Positions 8,079 through 15,245 of a DNA stretch of 64,000 nt are shown in pieces; within the stretch, counting starts at the first letter, position 1, and every line of letters begins with the position of its first letter. The stretch is from Saprospiraceae bacterium (GTDB lineage Bacteria > Bacteroidota > Bacteroidia > Chitinophagales > Saprospiraceae). The notes under the pieces are model-generated. The model was given only the letters and a program-made list of their open reading frames with translations. It made no database searches and was not told the origin of the DNA. A program made the translations under genes and the position numbers. The DNA lies in assembly GCA_021739645.1 (NCBI GenBank), contig JAIPBL010000020.1:1-64000 (forward strand), in the 5' to 3' direction.

Positions 8079-9020
8079 ATGAAACAGTCCATTTTTCGCT
8101 TCGCAATTTTTTCAATCTTACTTTTCGCTACTGCCTGCCAGAATAGGGATCAATCAAATTTTTCACCTGAAGAAAAAGCTGTGATGAACCGCTTTGATGG
8201 TGGAGATGCTGATGCTTCGCCTGCCGAAGTCGAGGAAGCACCCCAAAATTTTGACGCCTCACCACCCACCCCGCCTCAACAACCTGGCGGCGGTGAACAA
8301 CCCAACCAGCCGTTGCCCGATGGGCAGCCAGTGGCTGAAAAAATTGTCCGCCAAATCATCAAAACCGCCAACTACCGAATCCAGGTGAAGGACGTGAACG
8401 CCAGCAGCCGAAACGCCACTAACCTTGCCACCAAGCACGGCGGCTACGTTTCCGACAGCGAGCTGACCAACAGCAGCTACGAAACCACCAACATCCTCAC
8501 TATCCGAGTGCCTGCTACCCGTTTTGACTCACTGCTCGACGACCTCGGCTCCGAGGCCATTTTTACGCAGTACAAACGCATCAACTCGCAGGATGTGACC
8601 GAGGAATACGTGGACATCACCACCCGCCTAAAGACCAAAATCGCCGTGCGTGACCGCTACGTGGACATCCTGCGCACCAAGGCCAAAACCGTGAGGGACG
8701 TGCTGGATGCCGAGGAGCAAATCCGCATCATCCAAGAGGAAATCGAGGCAAAGGAAGGCCGTCTTCGCTACCTAAAAGACCAGGTAGGTATGTCCACCAT
8801 CCGCCTTGAACTTTACCAGTCCATTGAGTACCGTCCAGAGCCTGATGTGTTTCACGAATCTTTTTTGTCAAAATTGGGCAGTGGCCTGAAAAACGGCTGG
8901 GAATTGATGCAGGGCCTTGTCATCGGCTTGGTCAGTATCTGGCCGCTCGTCCTGCTTTTCGGTTTTTTCTTCTGGAAACGCCGTTGGATTTGGAGCAAAA
9001 TCCGTAGGAAGCAAGCTTAA
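8079..9020 (+). CDS. DUF4349 lipoprotein
   Basis: 313 residues from ATG 8079, chosen because it starts a lipoprotein signal (MKQSIFRFAIFSILLFATAC, lipobox ATAC). A Pro/Gln-rich linker (about 45-90) follows, then a DUF4349 domain (about 95-260; IIKTANYRIQVKDV, TLRVPATRFDSLL-type text, EEYVDITTRLKTK, a coiled coil RIIQEEIEAKEGRLRYL), one transmembrane helix (about 280-300; GLVSIWPLVLLFGFFFW) and a basic tail. The combination of a lipidated N-terminus and a C-terminal membrane helix is common in this family. The role is thought to be envelope-related but is not established. Confidence 0.88.
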   Translation: MKQSIFRFAIFSILLFATACQNRDQSNFSPEEKAVMNRFDGGDADASPAEVEEAPQNFDASPPTPPQQPGGGEQPNQPLPDGQPVAEKIVRQIIKTANYRIQVKDVNASSRNATNLATKHGGYVSDSELTNSSYETTNILTIRVPATRFDSLLDDLGSEAIFTQYKRINSQDVTEEYVDITTRLKTKIAVRDRYVDILRTKAKTVRDVLDAEEQIRIIQEEIEAKEGRLRYLKDQVGMSTIRLELYQSIEYRPEPDVFHESFLSKLGSGLKNGWELMQGLVIGLVSIWPLVLLFGFFFWKRRWIWSKIRRKQA

Positions 9021-9054
9021 TCACAGCATTTTCTGCCATATTTGCCCTAAAACA

Positions 9055-9100
9055 GGTATGGGGTATGAGGGATGGCCGCTTATGCCTCATACCCCATACC
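9055..9100. repeat. Perfect 16-bp inverted repeat
   Basis: GGTATGGGGTATGAGG (9055-9070) and its exact reverse complement (9085-9100) enclose a 14-nt loop; a further partial copy (TCATACC) follows at 9101-9107. It lies between the DUF4349 stop and the next ATG at 9114 and shows that the longer open frame of the next gene is repeat rather than protein. Confidence 0.85.
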
Positions 9101-9113
9101 TCATACCTTTCAA

Positions 9114-9629
9114 ATGGCACTAATCAAATCCGTCAGGGGCTTCACCCCCCAATTTGGCAACGACTGCTTCCTCGCTGACAACGCCACCATCATCGGAGAC
9201 GTCATCATGGGCGACCAGTGCAGCGTCTGGTTCACCGCCGTCGTTCGGGGAGACGTAAACTTCATCCGAATGGGCAACAAAGTGAACGTGCAAGACGGGG
9301 CCATCATCCACGGCACCTACCTCAAGTGCGGCACCACCATCGGCAACAATGTGAGCATCGGCCACCGAGCCCTGGTACACGGCTGCACAATACATGACAA
9401 TGTGCTGGTGGGCATGGGCGCCATCGTAATGGACAACGCCGTGGTCGGCGAAAACTGCCTCATCGCCGCTGGGGCGGTGGTGCTGGAAAATTCGGTGTTG
9501 GAGCCGGGCCATATTTACGCTGGGGTGCCTGCGAAAAAAGTAAAACCTGTCCCGCCAGAAATTTTGAGTGGTACGATGGAGCGAATAGCAAACAGTTATG
9601 TGATGTATGCGGGGTGGTTTAAGGAGTAA
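9114..9629 (+). CDS. Gamma-carbonic-anhydrase-like hexapeptide-repeat protein
   Basis: 171 residues from ATG 9114. Left-handed beta-helix hexapeptides run from about residue 15 to 145. The gamma-class layout is present: SVWFTAVVRGDVNFIRMGN, NVQDGAIIH (first zinc His), then IGHRALVHG with two further His, followed by VLVGMGAIVMDNAVV and the closing YAGVPAKKVKP. All three expected metal ligands are visible, so CO2 hydration or a related acyl-thioester role is possible; many homologues (YrdA/PaaY type) have weak or no anhydrase activity. Length is typical. It converges on the aminotransferase gene across a shared terminator. Confidence 0.9.
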   Translation: MALIKSVRGFTPQFGNDCFLADNATIIGDVIMGDQCSVWFTAVVRGDVNFIRMGNKVNVQDGAIIHGTYLKCGTTIGNNVSIGHRALVHGCTIHDNVLVGMGAIVMDNAVVGENCLIAAGAVVLENSVLEPGHIYAGVPAKKVKPVPPEILSGTMERIANSYVMYAGWFKE

Positions 9630-9630
9630 A

Positions 9631-9689
9631 AAAACTCTAACAAAAAAAGGGTATGGTCGCTACACCATACCCTTTTTTGTTAGAGTTTT
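9631..9689. terminator. Bidirectional terminator, about 25-bp stem
   Basis: AAAACTCTAAC-A(7)-GGGTATGG (9631-9656) pairs with CCATACCC-T(6)-GTTAGAGTTTT (9665-9689) with one bulged base and an 8-nt loop. The A/T runs inside the stem give a U-tract in both directions, and the genes on both sides converge on it. Confidence 0.85.
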
Positions 9690-9695
9690 CGTTTA

Positions 9696-10904
9696 TCACT
9701 TCAACTTCCCCACCGCCTCAGCAATCCTTCCAATCGCCTTCCTGAGCGAATCCTCACTGGCAGCATACGAAATCCGGAAGCAGTCCGGTGCACCGAACGA
9801 ATCACCACCGACCGTGCCCACATGGGCGTTCAGCAGCAGGAACTCGCAGAAATCATCGGCGGTGCGGATGGTCACATTGCCATCTGATTTGCCAAAATAG
9901 TAGCTGATGTCTGGGAAGACGTAGAACGCCCCCTCTGGGTTGTTGACCACGAAGCCCGGAATCTGGCTCACCAGTTCCACCACAATGTTGCGGCGGCGCA
10001 GAAACTCGTCCCGCATTTTATAGGTTGGCGTCATGTCCGCTTCGAGGGCAAACGCCGCAGCTTTTTGGCTGAACGCATTGGCACCGCTCGTGAACTGACC
10101 CTGGATTTTTGCGCAAGCAGCCACCAAATAAGCCGGGCCGCCCATGTAGCCGAGCCGCCAGCCTGTCATGGCGAAGCCCTTGGCAAAGCCGTTGACCGTG
10201 ACCGTGCGGTGCTTCACGCTTTCCACCGCACCGATGCTGGCGTGGCGTCCCGTGAAGTTGATGTATTCGTAAATCTCATCAGAAATGATGACTACCTGCT
10301 CATGCGGCGCAATGACGGCGGCGATGGCCTCCAGTTCCTCCTTGCCGTAAACTGACCCCGTTGGGTTGCAAGGCGAACTGAACAGCACGGCCTTCGTGCG
10401 GTCAGTGATGGCAGCGGCCACTTGTTCGGCAGTCACTTTGAAATCCTGTTCCACGCCAGCGCCCACTTCCACGGGCACACCGCCGCACATCTTCACGATT
10501 TCGGCGTAGCTGACCCAGTATGGGGCAAACAAAATCACCTCGTCGCCCTCATCGAGGATGGCCAGGCAGAGGTTGGCAATGCTCTGTTTGGCACCGTTCG
10601 ACACCACGATTTGGTTCATGGCAAAGTCCAGCCCATTGTCCCGCTTGAACTTGTGGATGATAGCTTGGCGTAGTTCCACAAGGCCCGGCACCGGGGTGTA
10701 TTTCGTGAAACCAGCGTCGAGCGCTTGCTTGGCGGCCTCTTTGATGTGGTCGGGTGTGTCAAAATCTGGCTCGCCGAGGCTGAGGTCAATCACGTCGTTT
10801 CCCTTGGCTTTGAGGTCACGGGCCATTTGCGCCATCTTGATGGTGGCGCTTTCGTTCATTTCCAACACCAGTCGGGAAAGGGGCTGAACTGCTACTGTTG
10901 ACAT
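9696..10904 (-). CDS. aspC: Pyridoxal-phosphate aspartate aminotransferase (class I)
   Basis: 402 residues from ATG 10904 (MSTVAVQPLSRLVLEMNES). Upstream in-frame sequence translates a palindromic repeat and is excluded. Fold-type I features: LSLGEPDFDTP near the N-terminus, SNGAKQSIANLC (PLP phosphate site), PYWVSYAEIVK, NPTGSVYG (Asn), ISDEIYEYI (Asp and Tyr), NGFAKGFAMTGWRLGY with the Schiff-base Lys at about 235, and CFRISYAAS with the substrate-carboxylate Arg. It should interconvert aspartate and oxaloacetate with glutamate/2-oxoglutarate. A TACCTTTG -7 element lies at 10973-10966. Confidence 0.92.
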   Translation of the reverse strand: MSTVAVQPLSRLVLEMNESATIKMAQMARDLKAKGNDVIDLSLGEPDFDTPDHIKEAAKQALDAGFTKYTPVPGLVELRQAIIHKFKRDNGLDFAMNQIVVSNGAKQSIANLCLAILDEGDEVILFAPYWVSYAEIVKMCGGVPVEVGAGVEQDFKVTAEQVAAAITDRTKAVLFSSPCNPTGSVYGKEELEAIAAVIAPHEQVVIISDEIYEYINFTGRHASIGAVESVKHRTVTVNGFAKGFAMTGWRLGYMGGPAYLVAACAKIQGQFTSGANAFSQKAAAFALEADMTPTYKMRDEFLRRRNIVVELVSQIPGFVVNNPEGAFYVFPDISYYFGKSDGNVTIRTADDFCEFLLLNAHVGTVGGDSFGAPDCFRISYAASEDSLRKAIGRIAEAVGKLK

Positions 10905-10970
10905 GTTTTTTATTTTTTTGTAATGCTTGTAAAATGGCTGAAACGGAAGGGTGAAAATTGAGTTGCAAAG

Positions 10971-11118
10971 GTAACACGGACTGCCAGTCCGTGCTTTCTC
11001 ATTTCCCAAGTTTTTTTCTTCTAAAAATCTTGCAAAGCCGTCCAGCCCTGCATCTGCAATGATTTTTGGTGGCAGGTTGGATTTCAACGGAAATGCACGG
11101 ACTGGCAGTCCGTGTTAC
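10971..11118. repeat. REP-like palindrome in two inverted copies
   Basis: Positions 10971-10994 and 11095-11118 are exact reverse complements (24 nt). Each is itself a palindrome, CACGGACTG-N-CAGTCCGTG. The first overlaps the -7 element of the aminotransferase gene; the second ends over the stop codon of the nucleoside phosphorylase gene. The 100 bp between them hold no gene. The arrangement resembles a REP/BIME pair. Confidence 0.85.
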
Positions 11119-11981
11119 AGGCTGGCCAGCACCTGCTCAATCAGCCTTTCTTCCAATTTTTTCGGGTCTTTCGAAAACTCGCCCGTGATTCGGTTGGCGA
11201 GGATGGCGTTGCAGGCCGTGGCCCGGTGGCCGAGCATCCGGCTCAAGCCCAGAATGGCCGAAGTTTCCATTTCAAAATTGGTGACCCGAAGATTCTCGAA
11301 GCTGAACTCGCCAATTTTATCAAAAAAACGTTGTTGGAAAATACTGCCTAAACGCAGTTTTCGACCTTGCGGAGCATAAAAACCGGGACAGGTGAGCGTG
11401 ATGCCTCGGTGCATATTTTGCCCAAAACGTTTCACCAAACCCTGGTCAGCCTCTGTGGCAATGGGATTCAAGTTGGTGTCAATGCTGGCCGCAAACGACG
11501 TGAATGCCTGCCGCAGCATCTCCTCCCGTGGGTTGGCGGGATAGTCGTAGTAGTGCAGCAGATTGTCCAGCCCGATGCCGTGGGCAGAAACCAGGAAGCT
11601 GTCCACCGGGATGTCCGCCGATAGGCTGCCGCTGGTGCCGATACGGACGATGTTGAGCGAAGTAAGCGAGTCCTTCACGGTGTGGGTTTTCAGGTCAATG
11701 TTCACGAGGGCATCCAGCTCGTTCATTACGATGTCGATGTTGTCCGGCCCGATGCCCGTGGAAATGACGCTGACCCGTTTACCGCCAAGTTCACCCGTGT
11801 GCGTGACGAATTCCCTTTTTTGAACTTTATGGTCAATTCGGTCAAAGTGCTTGGAAACCTTGGGCACCCGGTCGGGGTCACCGACGAAAAAGACGGTGTC
11901 GGCTACTTGTTCCGGCAGCAGGTGCAGGTGGTAAATGCTGCCGTTGGGGTGGAGGATGAGTTCGGATGCGGGGAAAGGCAT
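11115..11981 (-). CDS. Nucleoside phosphorylase, uridine-phosphorylase-like
   Basis: 288 residues from ATG 11981; in-frame sequence before it includes the intergenic GAATTGAGG repeat. PNP_UDP_1 family features: VGDPDRVPKVSKHFD (phosphate/nucleoside loop), GELGGKRVSVISTGIGPDN, RIGTSGSLSADIPVDSFLVS, and NFEMETSAILGLSRMLGH with the Met-Glu-x-x pair that binds the ribose. It should cleave a nucleoside with phosphate to ribose-1-phosphate plus base in salvage; uridine is the likeliest substrate. A TAACTTTG word (12024-12017) lies 36 nt upstream as a probable -7 element. Confidence 0.88.
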   Translation of the reverse strand: MPFPASELILHPNGSIYHLHLLPEQVADTVFFVGDPDRVPKVSKHFDRIDHKVQKREFVTHTGELGGKRVSVISTGIGPDNIDIVMNELDALVNIDLKTHTVKDSLTSLNIVRIGTSGSLSADIPVDSFLVSAHGIGLDNLLHYYDYPANPREEMLRQAFTSFAASIDTNLNPIATEADQGLVKRFGQNMHRGITLTCPGFYAPQGRKLRLGSIFQQRFFDKIGEFSFENLRVTNFEMETSAILGLSRMLGHRATACNAILANRITGEFSKDPKKLEERLIEQVLASL

Positions 11982-12148
11982 AAAATTAGGGAATTGAGGA
12001 ATTGAGGAATTGAGGGCAAAGTTAGTCGAAAGGCTTTCCAATCTTTCGCCGGAGGAGCTGTCTTTTTTTGCAAGATTTTCTGAAAGAACAAACACCTGCG
12101 GCAAATCTTGCCTAAAATTGCCGCTCACCATCCACCAATCACCAAATT

Positions 12149-12502
12149 ATGAAAAAAGTCTTCCTCCTCAACAACTGCGGCACTTGCCAGCGAATCATGG
12201 GCGAGCTGTGCGAACTGCCAGGCTTTGAACGGCAAAATATCAAAGAGCAGAATATCGAAGCTGATGTACTCGATTGGTTGAAAGAAAAAGTCGGCAGCTA
12301 CGAGGCGCTTTTTAGCCGGAAGGCGATGAAGTACAAATCACTGGGTTTGAAGGATAAAAATCTGACGGAACAGGATTACCGCCAGCTCATTCTCGAAGAA
12401 TACACGTTTCTAAAACGCCCGGTCATTATCAGTGGAGAAGAAATTTGGGTGGGAAATGCGCCGAAGACAGTGGCGGATGCGAAGGAGAAATTAAATAATT
12501 GA
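12149..12502 (+). CDS. ArsC/Spx-family thioredoxin-fold protein
   Basis: 117 residues from ATG 12149. The N-terminal strand is followed by NNCGTCQRI, so this member has a CxxC pair where classical ArsC enzymes have CxxS/CxxxxxR. FLKRPVIISGEEIWVGN supplies the conserved Arg-Pro of the family and the 'xxG' turn. This fits the short arsenate-reductase-like/YffB-Spx group, most of which are thiol oxidoreductases of unknown substrate rather than proven arsenate reductases. No other ars gene is nearby. Confidence 0.85.
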   Translation: MKKVFLLNNCGTCQRIMGELCELPGFERQNIKEQNIEADVLDWLKEKVGSYEALFSRKAMKYKSLGLKDKNLTEQDYRQLILEEYTFLKRPVIISGEEIWVGNAPKTVADAKEKLNN

Positions 12503-12539
12503 GAATTGAAAATTTCGACCGTGCTAATTTTCAATTCTC
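12501..12539. terminator. Perfect 14-bp stem-loop between convergent genes
   Basis: GAGAATTGAAAATT (12501-12514) and AATTTTCAATTCTC (12526-12539) pair exactly around an 11-nt loop. Two further copies of TTTCAATT(CTCC) follow to 12570. The left arm touches the ArsC-like stop; the lipoprotein gene converges from the right. Confidence 0.7.
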
Positions 12540-12570
12540 CATTTTCAATTCTCCACTTTCAATTTTTCAA

Positions 12571-13062
12571 TTATTCAAAGCATCGGATAAAAATCGGCGG
12601 CAGCGCGACCGTGTTGCTTTGGTTGCCCTTGCGGTCAACGATGTAGATGGAGTAAACGACCTGGTCGTAAGGATAGCTGGGGAAAACTTCATTGCAACCA
12701 TTGTAAAGTGGGTTGGGGAAAATGCAGCAGGAATTGTCAATCACCACCGAAATCTCGCCTTTGATGCCGTTGGAGGCACCGAGTTCTGGCACGAAAGGAA
12801 TGCGCCCTTTTGTCACATTGCCATCCCGGCTGTCGGTGATGAAAATATCGCTGACCGTATCTTTTTGACCAATATCCCCATCGCCATCCGTGAAGCTGAG
12901 GGTGACGTGCGTGGAGTCGGAAGCAATGCCACGAGGAAGTGTATCCTTGGTCATGCCGACGTACTCGATGGCTGGGATGAGCGGGTATTCCGGTGGCGTT
13001 ACGCAGCCGAAAACGGCGGACAATGCGAGGCTAAAAACGGCGAGATAGTTGAGTGATTTCAT
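12571..13062 (-). CDS. Lipoprotein of unknown function
   Basis: 163 residues from ATG 13062. Lipoprotein signal MKSLNYLAVFSLALSAVFGC (lipobox VFGC), then TPPEYPLIPAIEYVGM and an acidic loop SFTDGDGDIGQKD that could bind Ca2+. Two adjacent Cys (NSCCIF) and two more (YNGC; IRCFE at the C-terminus) could form disulfides. Similar short lipoproteins are frequent in Saprospiria, but no function is known. The beta-barrel gene lies 33 nt upstream on the same strand, so the two are probably co-transcribed. Confidence 0.75.
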   Translation of the reverse strand: MKSLNYLAVFSLALSAVFGCVTPPEYPLIPAIEYVGMTKDTLPRGIASDSTHVTLSFTDGDGDIGQKDTVSDIFITDSRDGNVTKGRIPFVPELGASNGIKGEISVVIDNSCCIFPNPLYNGCNEVFPSYPYDQVVYSIYIVDRKGNQSNTVALPPIFIRCFE

Positions 13063-13095
13063 TTTCAGTTGTTTTAAAACCAAAGCCAAGTTAGG

Positions 13096-13716
13096 CTATT
13101 TTTTCTTTAGGTGGAAATTGTAGCCAACGCCGATTGAGAACAACTGGTTAAATTGTTTGACATTTTCCAGAATTTCCCCATTTTCGTCTGTGAGGTTTAT
13201 TTCGTTGATGGGCACCAGGCTTCTAAATAAACCCAGGTTGACAAAAATGTTTTTTGCGAACAGCTTGATACCGACTACACCGCCAAAATCATACTTCTCA
13301 CTAAAATCAAAAAATGGTGAACGCCATTTACCGCCATTCTTTATTTTCTCATCGAGTTGATAACCTAAACTTGCCCCTGCATAGATTCCTATAATCTTCA
13401 CAGGTTTATACATAGCATAAGGTGTAAACTCAAGGTAACCTATGCGTAGTTCTGTTTCGGATGTCGAACCTATATCGCCCCAACGGTAGCCTTTCGTAGC
13501 AAATTGAACGCCCGCACCAACGTTGAACTTCTCATTAATGTCATAGCTTGGCTGCACCCCTATATAGTATCGAAGTACGGTGTAGGTCTTATAAAATGCA
13601 TTACTAGATGCAGTCATATTACTGAAATTCAGCCCTGCAATTGGCGACAACATAAATTGAGCTTTTGCACTAAACGCAAAAACAAGACAAAAAAAGAAGA
13701 AAGCGAGTTTTTTCAT
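13096..13716 (-). CDS. Outer-membrane beta-barrel protein (PorT/OMP_b-brl-like)
   Basis: 206 residues from ATG 13716. Signal peptide MKKLAFFFFCLVFAFSAKAQ, then alternating hydrophobic strands (FMLSPIAGLNFSNMTA, YYIGVQPSYDINEKFNVGAGVQF, LRIGYLEFTPYAMYKP, GIYAGASLGYQLDEK, KYDFGGVVGIKLF) and a C-terminal strand FSIGVGYNFHLKKK. The 'GLNFSNM' opening and small 8-strand size match the Bacteroidota PorT-like group. First gene of a unit with the downstream lipoprotein. Confidence 0.85.
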   Translation of the reverse strand: MKKLAFFFFCLVFAFSAKAQFMLSPIAGLNFSNMTASSNAFYKTYTVLRYYIGVQPSYDINEKFNVGAGVQFATKGYRWGDIGSTSETELRIGYLEFTPYAMYKPVKIIGIYAGASLGYQLDEKIKNGGKWRSPFFDFSEKYDFGGVVGIKLFAKNIFVNLGLFRSLVPINEINLTDENGEILENVKQFNQLFSIGVGYNFHLKKK

Positions 13717-13799
13717 GAAGATTTGATTTTAGGTGAAACATTGCACCCAAAACGGCTTACGATTGTCCGAGTTTTGCAGCTTCAACAATTTAACGGCAA

Positions 13800-14813
13800 A
13801 TGCCCTACGAACAACAACGTGCATCCCTTTCCCAACAACTAGAAGCCTTCGACGGCGCAGGCTTCGAGGCATTGGCCCTGGAAATCTTCCGTTTCCAAGC
13901 GGCCCACAACCCTTTGTACGGACGCTACCTCGCTTTGTTGAACGTGGATGTTCAAGCAACATTGAGCATTGAGCAAATCCCATTTCTCCCCATCCAGTTT
14001 TTCAAAAATTACGAAGTAAAAACAGGTGACTGGCTGCCTGAAACCACCTTCACCAGCAGCGGCACCACGGGCGAAACCACCAGTCGCCACCACGTCCGTG
14101 GCCTTGATTTTCACAAAAGAAACACCGTCCAAGGCTTCCAGCAGTTTTACGGCGACCCGTCGGATTGGCTCGTGCTGGCTTTGCTCCCGTCCTATCTTGA
14201 GCGCTCCGGCAGTTCCTTGGTTTTTATGGCCGAACATTTTATCCAATTGTCCAAGCACCCACAGAGCGGCTTTTTTTTGAACAATGTAGAGGAATTGATA
14301 AATATCCTACGCTCACCCAATTTCCCAATTTCCCAATTTCCCAATTTCCTCCTCCTTGGGGTCTCCTTCGCCCTCCTCGACCTCGCCGAACGTCATTCCA
14401 TTGATTTACAGCATGTTACCATCATGGAAACGGGTGGGATGAAAGGCCGTCGGCGGGAACTCACCCGCTCCGAGCTCCACGACACCTTGAAAACTGCCTT
14501 CAACGCCCCCACCATTCATTCCGAATATGGCATGACCGAACTGTTCTCGCAAGCCTACTCCACGGGTGATGGCCTTTTCCGGCCAGCGTCAACGTTGCGA
14601 GCTTTTACCCGTGAAATCACCGACCCGCTCACGCCCCAACTTCCCGGCAAAACTGGCATCCTCAACCTCATTGACCTCGCCAATTTCGATACGTGCAGCT
14701 TCATCGCCACCGACGACCTCGGCCGGGTCTTCCCCGACGGCAGCTTCGAGGTGCTGGGCCGGGTGGACAACTCAGACGTGCGGGGGTGTAATCTTTTGGT
14801 TGATAAGGGTTGA
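13800..14813 (+). CDS. LuxE/PaaK-type acyl-protein synthetase-like protein
   Basis: 337 residues from ATG 13800. The adenylate-forming signature TFTSSGTTGETTSRH (about 80-95) is the LuxE-family P-loop; IMETGGMKGRRRELTR and HSEYGMTELFSQAY supply the central and ATP-binding motifs, FIATDDLGRVFPDGSFEVLGRVDNSDVRG the hinge. It lacks the large C-terminal domain of full acyl-CoA ligases, as expected for LuxE-domain proteins, which activate carboxylic acids on ATP. The segment PNFPISQFPNF (about 174-184) is encoded by an in-frame 9-bp repeat and is probably a late insertion. In Bacteroidota such genes often sit near O-antigen or surface loci; none is here. Confidence 0.88.
   Translation: MPYEQQRASLSQQLEAFDGAGFEALALEIFRFQAAHNPLYGRYLALLNVDVQATLSIEQIPFLPIQFFKNYEVKTGDWLPETTFTSSGTTGETTSRHHVRGLDFHKRNTVQGFQQFYGDPSDWLVLALLPSYLERSGSSLVFMAEHFIQLSKHPQSGFFLNNVEELINILRSPNFPISQFPNFLLLGVSFALLDLAERHSIDLQHVTIMETGGMKGRRRELTRSELHDTLKTAFNAPTIHSEYGMTELFSQAYSTGDGLFRPASTLRAFTREITDPLTPQLPGKTGILNLIDLANFDTCSFIATDDLGRVFPDGSFEVLGRVDNSDVRGCNLLVDKG
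14316..14349. repeat. In-frame 9-bp tandem repeat inside the LuxE-like gene
   Basis: The unit CAATTTCCC runs nearly four times. The same kind of word (reverse complement GGGAAATTG; compare GGGAATTGA at 5743 and 11988) is otherwise intergenic in this window. As a multiple of 9 it leaves the reading frame open. Confidence 0.85.
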
Positions 14814-14852
14814 TAAAAGTTGATAGGGATTGATGGGGGCAATTTTCATGTT

Positions 14853-15190
14853 GTTCACGTCCCGCTGTGTGCCGCCTTTGCATCGCCGCAGGCGACCTGC
14901 GCCGCCTTGTAGTGCGCCACGGTGAGCGTCATGGTACACGTCCCGCTGTGCGCCGCTTTTGTCATTGTCGAAGGCAACCCGTCCACGCCTCGTAGAGCGC
15001 CACGGTGTGTGTCCTGCTACGCGCCGCTTTTGGCATCGCCGCAGGCGACCTGCGCCGCCACGGTTCACGCCTAATTTACCCTCAATACGTGGACAGGTGG
15101 CCTGCGGCCATGACAAAGCGACGCACAGCAGGGCGTACACCTAAATGCAACACCCTACCTTCGACCATGACAAAAGCGGCGAGTACAAAG
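14853..15190. repeat. Array of degenerate ~75-bp repeats, three direct and two inverted
   Basis: Direct copies begin near 14855, 14935 and 15008; each carries a word close to CACGTCCCGCTGTGCGCCGC, then TTTTG(T/G)CAT, and (in copies 1 and 3) CATCGCCGCAGGCGACCTGC with its own small palindrome TCGCC-GCA-GGCGA. Two inverted partial copies lie at about 15098-15142 and 15160-15186. The array is GC-richer than its flanks, has no gene-like frame, and fills the gap between the LuxE-like and TPR-membrane genes. No Cas genes or regular spacers are present. Confidence 0.75.
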
Positions 15191-15245
15191 CCATGAAAAT
15201 TTGAGTTCAACCATTACATTTGCCAAGCATTCAAAAATTGTCAAC

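Noticed and set aside
12149-12502. Arsenic resistance locus
   Set aside because: Only an ArsC/Spx-like protein is present, with a CxxC site; no arsR, arsB or acr3 nearby.
14853-15190. Possible CRISPR array
   Set aside because: Repeats are long, degenerate and in both orientations, spacers are irregular, and no cas gene is in the window.
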